A stretch of DNA of 54,459 nucleotides from Pleurostoma richardsiae. Lineage: Eukaryota; Ascomycota; Sordariomycetes; Calosphaeriales; Pleurostomataceae. Under the pieces are notes generated by a model, which had not been told where the DNA came from, did not search any database, and saw only the letters and a list, made by a program, of their open reading frames with translations. Made by a program: the position numbers and the translations under genes. Shown here piece after piece: positions 10,901 through 20,785 of this stretch (positions are counted from its first letter, which is position 1; every line of letters begins with the position of its first letter). The stretch is taken from NCBI GenBank assembly GCA_030052745.1, contig JANBVO010000084.1:1-54459 (forward strand), given 5' to 3'.

Positions 10901-11724
10901 TTAGCGCAATTGACCTTGACGGATGGAGCCTTGGCGGGCTTGTCCTTCAAGCAACAAGAGCCAGCGCAGGCATCCGTGTAAGGCTTCTCGACAGGCCTGC
11001 CGCTTTCACCAGAACACTTTCGCAGGCGAAGGCGGTTCTGCGCGGCCTGGTCCTTGGTGGCGGGACCGCTGCTGATGCAGGAATCCAGCGAAGTGCGAAG
11101 AAGGGAGCGAGCAGACGACTTCTTGGAGCACTGCTTCCCGTCTAGCAAATGACGCTCGCGAATTTCACAGCAGGTTTCCTGGCCAAGAGCAACGAGAGCG
11201 CGGCAGATACATCCCAGGGCCTGTAGAGTAGCGCCATATCGGTCGAGGGCAGAGAGACTATGCTGGCCGCATGCCTTGCCGTTGGTAGCTCCACTGCAAG
11301 CTGAGGCGAGTTAGCAATCTTGAATGGCCTTCTCAAAGAGTGGCTACTCACTGTTTGTCTGAGCGGTTGGGCCGGGGGCAGCCGCAGCACTCATCTCGCA
11401 CTCCCGCATAGCCAAGTGGTCAAGACAAGACGTGTCGCAGCATGGGCCGGCTTTACCACGGCAGCAATCAGGCGCGTCGGTATCATCATCGGTTTTGTCG
11501 TCCGCGCAGTTGCCAGAAGAGCAGCAATCATCCGATTTCTCCTGTGTGGGCTCTCCCTGACCCGGAGCCTTCGTGTCGAGAGGCTCAGCGTCGCCATCGC
11601 AGCAAGAATCCTGGCAACTGCTCGTCTCCTCAACTCCCAAGTCGGGGTTGGGCCTCCCGACGCTAGGCTCTTCCGTAGGGGACAGGGCATGCTCATTTTT
11701 TGGTTCCGCTGACATGATCTCCAA
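7993..11724 (-). CDS. pcaA: P1B-type heavy-metal (Cu/Cd) ATPase with Cys-rich N-terminus, Pca1/PcaA-like
   Basis: Exons are 11352-11724 and 7993-11300. The 51-nt intron (GTGAGT, TGCTAAC branch, CTCAG) preserves frame, giving 1226 residues. The first ~400 residues hold about twelve degenerate Cys-pair repeats of the CAGSCC...K type. A heavy-metal-associated domain follows with GMTCTGC at about residue 435. The P-type core is complete: TGES about 765, the metal-binding CPC (SCPCAIGL) about 877, phosphorylated Asp in DKTGT about 921, the P1B-diagnostic HP dipeptide about 956, and GDGTND about 1116. Eight membrane helices are expected. The layout matches yeast Pca1 and fungal PcaA, which export cadmium or copper; in Pca1 the Cys-rich part is a metal-sensed degron. 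The gene is intact, and a broken copy lies at 19110-20785. Cargo of this type is known from metal-resistance Starships. Confidence 0.92.
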
Positions 11725-11871
11725 TCGATTCGATGTTGCTAGGTTGTTGGTATCTGTTGCTAGAAAAATGGTCGTACGTACAATGGGATCTGCCCGTTCA
11801 ATGAAAGGAGGGCTGGTGATTTAAGAGCCACGTTAGTCCGAATGTGGGTTCGGTCGCCACGTCGGAGTCTG

Positions 11872-12122
11872 CCAATCACAAGTAGGACATGACACACTCC
11901 CCCTAGTGTCTAGCCTCTCGTCGCATTGAAATGACTAGGCGGTAAAACCCGGATGGGCAAGGTCTTTTTCTCCACTACTGTGAGTTTTACCCAATCATGT
12001 CCGGGGCATGACAGGCATCGCCACCGTAAATCAAATCAATGCATCCGCATCGGGACAGCTCAGAAGCTAGGACGTGAGTGTTACCGACTGGGGTGGTATC
12101 CAATCATTGGGGGGCCATGACA
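11872..12122. promoter_or_regulatory. Three CCAATCA-N9-CATGACA motifs upstream of the P1B ATPase
   Basis: Copies at 11872-11894, 11991-12013 and 12100-12122 share both half-motifs with exactly 9 nt between them. The copies are 119 and 109 bp apart and are partly embedded in a diverged repeat (GTGAGTGTTACC / GTGAGTTTTACC). They lie 150-400 bp upstream of the ATPase start. The CCAAT part is a classical CBF/HAP-type box. The CATGAC part is the complement of the GTCATG word seen in the multicopper oxidase-metallothionein intergenic region. Regulatory function is inferred. Confidence 0.5.
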
Positions 12123-12149
12123 CGCTCCCCAGGTAAGCCGATGCCACTG

Positions 12150-12872
12150 AACCCCACTCCGTGGCGATGGTCTGGGCGACACCGCCTTCGTGATCTGTCA
12201 CAACCATGACATCTCGATGATCTTGACCAAAACCAAAGGACTTGCCATGATATTTTACATCACGAACTACGCCACCAAATTAGACACGCCCATGTGGAAA
12301 CGCCTTGTCTTCGCGGCTGATGTTCTTCGACAGCTTCGTGAATCTGCGACGCCGAGGAAGCCGAATCTTGCCGAACTGGATGCCCAGCGCCAGGCGGTGG
12401 TAAACGAAAGCCGTCAGTTTCTGATGAGGGCGGCCAACCGAATCTTTTCCGAGAGACAGCTTTCGGCCGTAGAGGTCTGCTACTTCCTGCTTGGCTATCA
12501 AACGGACTTTACTAACGTACCGCACTGGTCCTACATAAATCTGACCGCACTCTATTGGACCATTTTCCGGCGCTGGACACACCTCCGTCGCCAGGCCAGT
12601 ACGCAAACTGACGCCGAAGAGCCGTCGGAGACAGTACATTTTCGGGACAGTGGCCGGACTTTATTGTATCTGGATGCCTACGCCTCTCGAGGCTCGGTTC
12701 TGAAGGACGTGTGTTTCTATGACTATATGTCTATGATTATCCTGGAGCGTCGTCGTAGCCGAGATGAGGATGAAACCCGTATTGCTCTGGAAGGTCCTCC
12801 AGAGTGCGACGGATGGATCCAAAAGCTTCGCCAACCCCCCGAGTACGCTGTGCCGATCTTTCAGGGATTCAT
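12150..12872 (+). mobile_element. Helitron RepHel protein fragment
   Basis: The open frame contains stretches typical of the region between Rep and helicase in fungal Helitron proteins: GLAMIFYITNYATKLD, FSERQLSAVEVCYFLLGYQT, LYLDAYASRGSVLKDVCFYD and GWIQKLRQPPEYAVPIFQGF. Neither the HUH Rep nor the PIF1 helicase motifs are present, so it is an internal piece and non-autonomous. It runs in frame into a multicopper-oxidase tail at about 12872. Upstream, an in-frame stop at 12148 closes the frame. Confidence 0.75.
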
Positions 12873-13193
12873 TAATCCTATGCATCTGCACGGCCACAAA
12901 TTCTGGGTCCTTGGAACCGGCAGTGGGCCATTTCCATATGCCACCGCCCAGGAGGTGCCCTCGTCGCTCTTGAACTTCCAAAACCCGCCCTATCGTGACA
13001 CGTTCGAGCTTCCAGCGTCCGGGTGGGCTGTTATCCGGTATGTCTGCCTAAGCATAGAGGAATACCTCTTTCTCGATCGCTAACTCCAAAGATACCTTAC
13101 GGATAACCCTGGGGCTTGGTTGCTACATTGCCATCTGCAATGGCACATTGCCGTAAATTCGAGGACCCCTGTCGCCTTTGAGCTATATAGCAG
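12873..13193 (+). pseudogene. Multicopper oxidase (laccase/Fet3 type), C-terminal fragment
   Basis: Begins at PMHLHGHKFWVLGTG, the third-domain copper motif of fungal three-domain multicopper oxidases. It continues with LLNFQNPPYRDTFELP and, after an intron beginning with GTATGT at 13041, DNPGAWLLHCHLQWH, which carries the HCH and type-1 copper ligands. The intron join restores frame (VIR-YLTDNPGAW). Domains 1 and 2 are absent, replaced by Helitron sequence. It is therefore a captured gene tail. It is unrelated to the intact two-domain enzyme at 14082-15474. Confidence 0.75.
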
Positions 13194-13249
13194 CGCTTAC
13201 AGTCTGGATGTAGAGTGGTATGGCACTGGTCCTCGTCGAAGGTGATGAC

Positions 13250-14081
13250 AAGCTTCCTGGTCTGGTCGGCAATTCTACGATAGAAGCATCGGTCGGCCAG
13301 ACTCGTCGTACAGGCTATTGGGTTATTGTAGTGGCCATGACGGTTGCGTGTGTGGTCATTTAGCTGTCCGTCATTGCTTTGTTCCCATCCATGGTTTGAA
13401 CTCTCCGTTTTCGGTGATAGAACGACGCGGTTCCTCTTGGGACATGGAGTAAACTGAACGGCACAGTGGAAGGTCATAGAATCCTCTTTTCTCTAGACTT
13501 GTGCGATACTTTGCCAAAGGAACTTACAATATCCTTCTTTTGGGCAGCTGCAACCGTATCGCCAATCTCCAGTTGTCCTCACATCCTTGTCCCACGTTTT
13601 TTTGACGGGGGCAACGGCATTATACGTGCATCACGGTGAGGCATAACACATCGCCGTCATTCCTCGCTAACTACAGATCTTCCATCGGCCAGTCCGTATG
13701 TAGCGCGGGGTCCATGGGATGTCAGCCCCCTTTTCTCAGGTGCCTTCTGATATCCGCGTTCCTCAAAACTTGTCGTGCTCAGTTGCTTCAGGAGGCCATA
13801 ATGGTCTGCACCTTTTTCAGCGCCATAGCTGGGACACAGAGACGCACAGTCTCGCAGAAGAAGACTGATGGCTCAGGACCATCTGTTCAACATGTGCATG
13901 TAACTTTTCTGGAGTGTCACATAGTAGAGCATTTCAGCCGTCTTGGACACTTGTACCTATACACGCTTTCTTCGTTCTAGACAGTATTCCCGTAGTTTGT
14001 GTGAATGACTCCCCGGTTTCACTCCCCGATCCCCATATTGGGCGCACTCCGTTCATGGCTCCGAGGGCTATGAGAATATCC
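13250..14081. other. No gene recognised
   Basis: Short open frames on both strands match no family I know. The region separates the captured oxidase tail from the 3' end of the intact oxidase gene. Confidence 0.45.
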
Positions 14082-15474
14082 TTATGTAGCCTGGTACATG
14101 ACAATCATGCCCATATCGCGATGGTTGAGAACCTGACAGTGGTGGACCCACATACCGGGGTTGTCCACCACCATGGTTAGCGATCTAGTCTGAGCAGGCA
14201 AGACGTTTATCTGTTACGATTGTTACTCTCGCTCTTTCATCATTGGGGTGCAGAGACTTACGACATCAACTCTCTGCTGAGCCCAATACAGTGTGTTGCC
14301 GTGCCAATGGGGCGTGTGAACATTGAGCACATTGCCCAACGCTTGCTATTGCGGGACTTAGTAGATTCAGAAGACGACGGTGAAGGCCAGACTTACAACA
14401 TGCCACCGGGCGTTACTCCCTACCGTAAGGTTCAGGCCAAAGAGGTTTCCAAACATGCGGCCGTTGATGCTATGCTTCAAGTTGCTTTCTCTGAACCCCG
14501 GGTCCAACCGGTTAACTTGCAGCTCTCCTTCGGTGATGCTTGTCTTGTTGAGAGTGTTTTCATCGATATAATACGACTGGTTTTCGTCGACAATGAGAAA
14601 TAAAGTCAAGACCTCTTCGGTCAAGTTTGAGCCGGCAGGTGCAGGTACATCTAGTGTGTGCCGCGCGAGTTCACCTGGCCGGTATACAATCGAGGCTCCC
14701 ACTAGGCCACTGAACACATCTTGCGTTCCAGCAAAATCCGAGTGGTACGTCCAGGCCAGAGACGGAGGATCCAGAGGCCCGGGTCCGGAGCGTTCTAAAC
14801 ACGATTGCGCAGGTCAGACGATAATTCTGTGCAAGCTGTAATGGGGCATCTCACCAGGAACTTCCCACGTATAGGTCCACGTTGAACCAGGGGCAACGGC
14901 GTTGCCCCCAAATTCCTGCCCTGGCCCCGAAAGGCCCTCACTGTCCTTGGCGTACCGAAACCCGTGAGGGTGCATAGTGTGGTTGTGCGAAGCCATGTTT
15001 TTGAAGACTACTTTCACAGTATCTCCCACTTCCGCCCGAATGATGGGGCCAAGCATGCCCAGCCACTACAGACGGTGTTAGCAGATGACGCCAATCAGTT
15101 TCTACCACTACTTTACCTCAGGGCGTGGCGACTGTTGTGTGAAAGAACCATCCGTGTATTCGCGAAAGAGTGCTTTCTTATACACATGGCCAATCCTCTG
15201 ACCGTTCCTGCCAGCAACAGCGGCTGCCTGCGGGGACTGCCCTATCTGCACGCCATTAACCATATCCATTCCGCTGGAACATGTTCCATTAGTTACAAAT
15301 TGACTGGTGAGGGGCGGAAGGTGCTTGCAGGGCCTACCTAGGCATATAATCCCATTCTCCTTCTACGGCAGCCACATAATACGTCCTTGTGGTTCCATTC
15401 TGGTACGAGGCCGGGCCCGCAGCTGAAGCAGCTGCAAGCAGGTACAGGACCAATGTCCACGTGGATAGAGGCAT
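14082..15474 (-). CDS. Two-domain multicopper oxidase (ceruloplasmin-like), secreted
   Basis: Six exons: 15338-15474, 15117-15273, 14855-15065, 14397-14794, 14262-14345 and 14082-14210. All joins are GT..AG and in frame, giving 371 residues. An N-terminal hydrophobic signal (LSTWTLVLYLLAAASA) predicts secretion. Domain 1 has HPHG (130-132) and WTYHSD (183-188); domain 2 has HTPHWHG (311-317) and HHCQVLNHRDMGM (352-364). The type-1 copper ligands (His311, Cys354, His359, Met364) are present. The usual HSH and HCH pairs read HSD and HCQ, so two of the eight trinuclear-cluster histidines are replaced. The enzyme could oxidise Cu(I), Fe(II) or phenols, or act as a copper buffer. It shares a 641-bp intergenic region with the metallothionein, transcribed the other way. 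Confidence 0.85.
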
Positions 15475-16115
15475 GATCCTAAGTTAGGTTAAGGGAAGAC
15501 TGGGGTGCTTGTGTGGGTGAGGGCTCGCAAGAAACACTTGTTAAATAACAAAATGTGAGATCGACTATCTGAGGAAAAGCGAGTCCCGGGAGGGGTGAGA
15601 GAAGAATAGGAGGCAGCTTTTGGATGCCGAAGTTTAGAAAATGTTAAACAGCTGGACGTCCATATTTCAGTTTAGGGGTGAGAACAACTCTGCCGGGATG
15701 CGATCCACGAATGGGTGAGAACAAGTAACAATTTCTCAGTGAAGAATCTAGTCGTGACGACATGACCGACTCTTCTAGCCTGGTTGTCGCATTCTCGACA
15801 AGATACCGGCGAACAGGAAAAGCTTGACGTCATCCCGCGGAGATTAATAGAATACTTCAAGATGTCGTCATGACTACGACTTCCGCGAAGCTTTTCTCAG
15901 GGAACAAGACATAGGTCATGATTTCGTCATGGTTCCGTCTTGGTTACATCCTCACAAAATCCAAGCCTTCAAGGTCATAAAACGGCTAGAGAAGCCATTT
16001 GACTCCTGACACGAATGCATGCCAACCGGATCACATACAAATATCCGCGAACCTTCTTGTTCACCAGATCTTCTAAGCAAAACCTGTACTTCTTGAACTA
16101 GAGCTCGTCGTCAAG
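15475..16115. promoter_or_regulatory. Divergent multicopper oxidase-metallothionein promoter with GTCATG cluster
   Basis: GTCATG or its complement occurs at 15761-15766, 15867-15874 (palindromic GTCATGAC), 15915-15920 and 15926-15931, the last two 11 bp apart. A CRE-like TGACGTCA lies at about 15825-15832. Chance expectation for a 6-mer on both strands over 641 bp is about 0.3. The same word occurs three times upstream of the P1B ATPase. No other gene fits in the interval. A metal-responsive or stress-responsive role is inferred. Confidence 0.5.
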
Positions 16116-16289
16116 ATGGCTTGTGATTGCGGTTCGTCCTGTGCTTGTAGCGGGCCTAGCTCCTGCACCTGCGGTCAGGGTTGTTCGTGCAAGGCATGCG
16201 GAGTCAGTACAATCAGATTTCCAACTCATGGATACCTCGCTTACATGATTAGAAATGATTCCAATCAGCACCTGAACGAAATGGAGTGA
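16116..16289 (+). CDS. Metallothionein
   Basis: Read with one intron (16203-16268, GTCAGT..ATCAG) it gives 35 residues with nine Cys in CxC and CxxxC patterns (MACDCGSSCAC, SCTCGQGCSCKAC) and a short polar tail. Read straight through, the frame is also open and gives 57 residues with a non-Cys tail. The spliced form matches the size of ascomycete copper metallothioneins (25-40 residues). These proteins chelate Cu(I), Cd or Zn in the cytosol. It is divergent from the multicopper oxidase and convergent with the AspRS-like gene. It sits within a block of metal genes, which supports the call. Confidence 0.88.
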   Translation: MACDCGSSCACSGPSSCTCGQGCSCKACGVSTIRFPTHGYLAYMIRNDSNQHLNEME

Positions 16290-16590
16290 AAAAGCAGTAC
16301 GGGGTACTGAAGACTGCTTTGGACATCAGTCATTATAACTTTGGTACGCTGTCGGATGAAATATGTAACGGCTTGGTCTGAACGAGTTAGACTTAGAAGT
16401 CAATATTATTTCGCTTCTGAATTGCCGGGTCCTCGGTACTACTGCATTTCATCGGCTATAAACCACATTTGTCCTTGTAGTCTGCAAGGCATTGCCTTTA
16501 TTATGGCAACACAAGTAGTGATATTCGACAGCCAACCAAAACAGACGGTAGCAAAAGTGACAGTCAAAGTTTTGAGAGCAGATAGTACAG

Positions 16591-17767
16591 TCAGCATGGC
16601 ACAAGGCCTCCTGGTAACCCAAACCAGTGGCGGTCTTCCAGCCGAAGCAGCGCCGCGACGAGACGCTCCAGACCCAGACATGCGCCGCCGTGAGGAGGGA
16701 CACCCAAGTCAAACCCGATCAGATATTCCTCTATCTCATCTTCGGCTATTCCTGCATCCCTCATGCTCGCCCGGAGTTCCTGCGGGTCATGGATGCGTTG
16801 ACCGCCGGTGCAAATCCGCTGTCCGCGGATAAAGACATCGAATGAATTGGTCCACGCGGGGTTTTGGGCAATTTTCTGTATGCAGAAGGACCGAGCAGTT
16901 GCAGGGAGTCTGTCAAGGATGTAGTAGTCACTGTCATATCGTTCTCTGACCAACTCTCCCAGGCGTTTCTCATCCTGGGCGGACAAGTCCATTCGCTCCA
17001 CATGTAGACCGTCTTCCCATAGCATCCCTAAACCCTCCTCATACGGGATTATTATTGTCTTGTTGGGCCATACGAGGTCGTGGCTCGGCCATCGCTGCCT
17101 TAAAGTTTGGAGCTCGCCCATGGATTGTACGGCAGTGAAGGTAGCCTTCAGGAATCCGTCAACAACTTGTATGAGCTCGTTGTACGTATTTGAAATGGCC
17201 ATCTCGATGTCAAGGCCGACGTACTCGGCCAGATGCTGGCTAGGGCTGGAGCCTTCAGCATGGAAGACAGGACCTATCTGTAAAGGGGTATGTCAACGAC
17301 ATACTTACTTCAACTACCTTTTCAAGACTCACTTCATAGACCCTCTGAAAACCTGCGACTATTGCCATTTCTCTCGCAACGTGGGGACCGTGAGTCAAGG
17401 ACGGTTTCCCTCCGAAGTTGCAGATATTGAGCACTCCGGCACCCGTGTCTGCTGAGGCCTGCAACTTCGGTGTATGGATCTCGATGAAATCCTGACTTTC
17501 GAGAGTTCTGCGGAAGGCCCCGACAACGGCGGCACGGATGCGGAACAGAGCATGGTTTGTGGGATTGCGGCGGGCCAGCGTGCGGTCTGAGAGTCGCTCA
17601 GGAGCAGCGCTTGACGGGTAGCAGTTGTCTGATGTTGCGTCACGGCCGGAATTAAAGAAGTGCATAGAGAGAGGGCCTTCAATATCGGAATGATCAGTAG
17701 GCTCCTGGGCGTTGCGCAAGATGCTGGCGACTTCCCCTACCTCGGGCATGTCGACAACCTCTGTCAT
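16591..17767 (-). CDS. AspRS-like class II synthetase paralogue, catalytic domain only, altered active site
   Basis: Exons are 17333-17767 and 16591-17277. The 55-nt intron (GTGAGT..TTACAG) keeps frame, giving 373 residues. It aligns with cytosolic aspartyl-tRNA synthetase from just before motif 1 (RRNPTNHALFRI, FIEIHTPKL) to motif 3 (CLGLERLV). The N-terminal OB-fold that reads the anticodon is replaced by about 55 unrelated residues. Motif 2 FRAE reads FHAE (His151), the substrate loop QSPQ reads HGPH (126-129), and the ATP/Mg acid in GEEI reads GQRI (297-300). The HDPQ segment and the motif 3 Arg are kept. The usual FPRD...P ending is absent. The frame has no stops, so the protein may be used for something other than tRNA charging. 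Alternatives are regulator, amino-acid ligase or slow decay. Confidence 0.8.
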
Positions 17768-18298
17768 CGTGGTTAGTCACGAGCTTCTAGGGTCCGCGCT
17801 TCAGGCCATCTTGGCACACCGTTGCTGATGTCTGACTCTGCACCTCCCTGCTCGGCCATCAGTAGATTGGGCGGCCCGTTTGCTCTAGTTGTGTCCAGCA
17901 CTAACAGCGGTTTATTTAAACATTTGGCGCGAACGGTTGGAAGTGCAGGGGTGATGGATTGCACTGTTCATTGCCTTCATCGGAGAAAATCCCAAGGTTC
18001 CTGAGCGCTTCGGTCTTTGTTGTAGGCCTTGGCAATATGTAAATTATATCGACCGTTGAGCTGCGGTCGCACGCCGGACGCTAGCATCGATCATCTGGAG
18101 GAGGGTGCAATTGATTGATTCTCTCTCGAATTGCCCAGTAGAACCCAATGCCATCGACAGGCTTTAGTTTAGACAGTAGACCTATACCCATACTTATAAC
18201 CTCCAGAAAAGCAAATAGCATAGCTACTCTCACTACTAAGCATTTACCGTATGTAAATGTCAAGCGCACTTAGTTAGTTCCTATAGACGGCCGTCTCC
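17768..18298. other. Intergenic, no gene recognised
   Basis: Contains the upstream region of the AspRS-like gene, with a TATTTAAA-like box at about 17913. No GTCATG word is present, unlike the other metal-block promoters. Confidence 0.5.
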
Positions 18299-19012
18299 TT
18301 AGCTTAATCGCCTCCCTTCAGCTTCGTACAGTATCGCACCTAAAGACTCTGCACGCCGCTCTCGCTGCGGGAAGGCATCTGTGAACTTCTTGTGGATGTC
18401 CTGCCACGGCAGGTTCTTTAGCTCGACGAGAAGGCCGTCTTCTTCAGGCGTGAAGCGAGCTCTTGTTGATGCGCCTTGTTTCGTGGTAGGACGCCGCTCG
18501 GCCGGTGACTGGTACTGTAGCCGTCTAGTTGTAGGGTCTTTGCGTCTGTGATTCGCGCAGAAGTCCCATGCGAACTGTAGCTGGAAAGTCACCATGCCGT
18601 TCGCCGTTACACGCTTGAGAACCACATCCTCAAGCGGTCATTCCTCGAACTTCGCCATAGGGACCTGGACGCCTCACCTGTCCATCGCCAGAACCTTGAG
18701 ATGATGGCGGGCTAGGTATGCTGCGCCCGCCGGAGCTCTTCCGACCTGGAGCTGATGTTTGGACCTGTTGGGATCCGGAGGTGCCGCCGTTCGAGCGAGT
18801 CCGTCCGATGGACGTCAAGGGTTGACTGGGCAGGAGAAATTGTCTTAAGGCGCTTGCGTTGCTGCGGGCGAATATCATCGTCTTCCTCGTCCAGGTCTCT
18901 TTCGCTAGCTCTAGGAGGATGGTAGATATCCTCGTCCTCCCTGTTGTTGCGCCGACGACGGCACAGATGGCGTCGACGGCTGTCCCGACCTTTGTTTGAG
19001 TTCGGAATACCA
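18299..19012 (-). pseudogene. MYB/SANT-like gene, frameshifted second copy
   Basis: Homologous to the copy at 4309-6170. The C-terminal part LKRVTANGMVTFQLQFAWD and the SANT domain FTPEEDGLLVELKNLPWQDI are in one frame. The preceding RKSSGGRSIPSPPSSQGS and the acidic DEEDDDIRPQQRKRLK segments are in other frames. After FTDAFPQRER the last helix is lost. The N-terminal exon is missing. Its 5' end nearly abuts the broken ATPase copy, which reads the other way. Confidence 0.75.
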
Positions 19013-19109
19013 TAGCTCGGGCGAAATCTCGAAGAGATCTTGTGGCCTCCTTCCGAGGCCGCTTGGAGCGCTGGAGGCTTCCGAAGAGCAGTTTCCCCCA
19101 GCGCAGCCT

Positions 19110-20785
19110 CTGATTCAGGATGGCAAAGACAGCTGCTGTGATGAGGGAGGTTCAACAGCCGACAACATCAGCAAAGACGCTTGCTGTGGCGACAATGAGC
19201 CTGGCCAACCAGCTATAACCAAGTTCGCTTTGCAATGACAGCTCTCGTGGCGATAGCAATGAGCCAGTCCAGGACCACGGTTACAAGCCCAATGAGGCTT
19301 CGGTACCTGCTAAGTGCCGAGACATTCGCAGCTCTAAACCTTCGGGGCAAGCAAAGAAGAACGACCGCTGGGACAACAAGACGGCGATGCAGGACGACTG
19401 CTGCTGCAAGCCACCCGAGATTGTCCCCTCCAGCTGCCAAGATGGTTGCTGCAGCGGACCGACCAAGGAGACGCAGGGCAGCGTCATCAAGGTCGACGAT
19501 CAACTGCTGCGCTACCAACCCCGCCGACCACGATTACAAGAACAGCTGCTACTCTGCACCAGAGCTATCGCAGGTTGAGGAACCCAACAAGCCCTGCTGC
19601 TGCAAGGACAAGCCTTTCCCTTGCTGTAATGTGTCCTGTCTCGATAGCGTTACGCTACGCGCGTGCGAGAACGAAAAGCAAGCGGCTCAACTTGAAGAGA
19701 CATCCAAGAGTAAGCCAGAGTTCGGCCTTCAGCTCAATATCTATTGCTAACATCGCCAATTACAGCTCCCACCGGATCTCGTTCAAGCTCCCAGTGCCAC
19801 GAAGGCGAAGACGGAAAACCATACAGTCACCACACTCGTATCACCCATGATAGTTACGCGGCTACATTAGAAGGTCTCGGTTACATATGTCACGCTTTAC
19901 TGGCCGTCGGACAATAAACTTGCTGTGAGCTTCAACGTTCATCCGTTGAGAGGAAGAGCTGTTCGAAGCGGAGGTCTTTTCAGTCTATGCCACTCACTTC
20001 TGTCGACTCTTACTCTACTACCGGTACACAACAAGTATCTTTGCCGGAAAGATGCTACCTCGGCCGAAGAAGAGCTGCCATAATGCCAGTCCGAAAGCGA
20101 AGAGCGATGCTTGTTTGAAAGGCTCCCCCGGTGAATCTAAGGCTCCTAACTCGTACATTGATACCTGCTGCGCTGAAACCAAGCCCAGTCGTCCTATCGA
20201 GAAGTTGAAGGAGACATTCACCGACGTGTCTCACGCCACCGATCTTGAGAAAGGGCTTTCGGGCAAAGAGTATGTTATTCTGAGTATCTCTGGCACGACG
20301 TGTATAGGATATGAGACTAAGCTCAAGCGAACATTTAGTATAGTTGAGTCGGTGAAGAACCTCAAGACTAGCTTAGTACTCGCCCGAGCCGAATTCGACC
20401 TCGATCTCGGCGCTGTGTCCGTCGTGGAAGTCATGAAGTACTTGGAAAGACCACCGAGGTCAAGTGTGAGAGGCTTACGAATCAAGGATCCAACATCGAT
20501 TTCATCGCACCCGACGATCCATCCGACTTTGTAAAGCAGTAGTGGCCAGACAGAGTCACAGAGATGACTATCGCTGACAAGGAAACGGTCCAAATCGCCT
20601 GTGACCCCAAGATCATAGGTGCGCGAGACCTCGTCGAAAAGGGCTGGGGAACTCCTATCAACCTTGCCGTTCCTCGCGTTAACCCGACACTCAAAGTTAG
20701 TAGCAGACATGTTCGTCACGTCAGGTACATGATCTTACTATCCATTGCTCTAACTATTTCAGTCCTTATATTAGCTTGTGACACG
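19110..20785 (+). pseudogene. P1B heavy-metal ATPase, truncated and frameshifted copy
   Basis: Cys-pair segments (DSCCDEGG, DDCCCKPPE, PCCNVSCLDSVTLRACE) lie in shifting frames. An intron at the same place as in the intact gene ends ..CGCCAATTACAG. A region like GQETCCE carries an in-frame TAA. The HMA domain then follows with GMTCTGC changed to GTTCIGY, and LVEKGWGTPINLAVPR and RHVRYMILLS up to the first membrane helix. The remaining catalytic core is absent; unrelated DNA starts at about 20778. The conserved intron position shows a genomic-level duplication, not retrocopying. It cannot encode a pump. Confidence 0.85.

Noticed and set aside
10390-11145. Plus-strand frame of 251 codons
   Set aside because: Antisense shadow of the Cys-rich ATPase leader; its Ala/Arg/Leu bias comes from the CC repeats.
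15304-15337. Alternative 34-nt first intron in the multicopper oxidase
   Set aside because: The 64-nt intron ending at 15274 has a CTAAT branch site and restores the conserved YMPSGM join, so it fits better.
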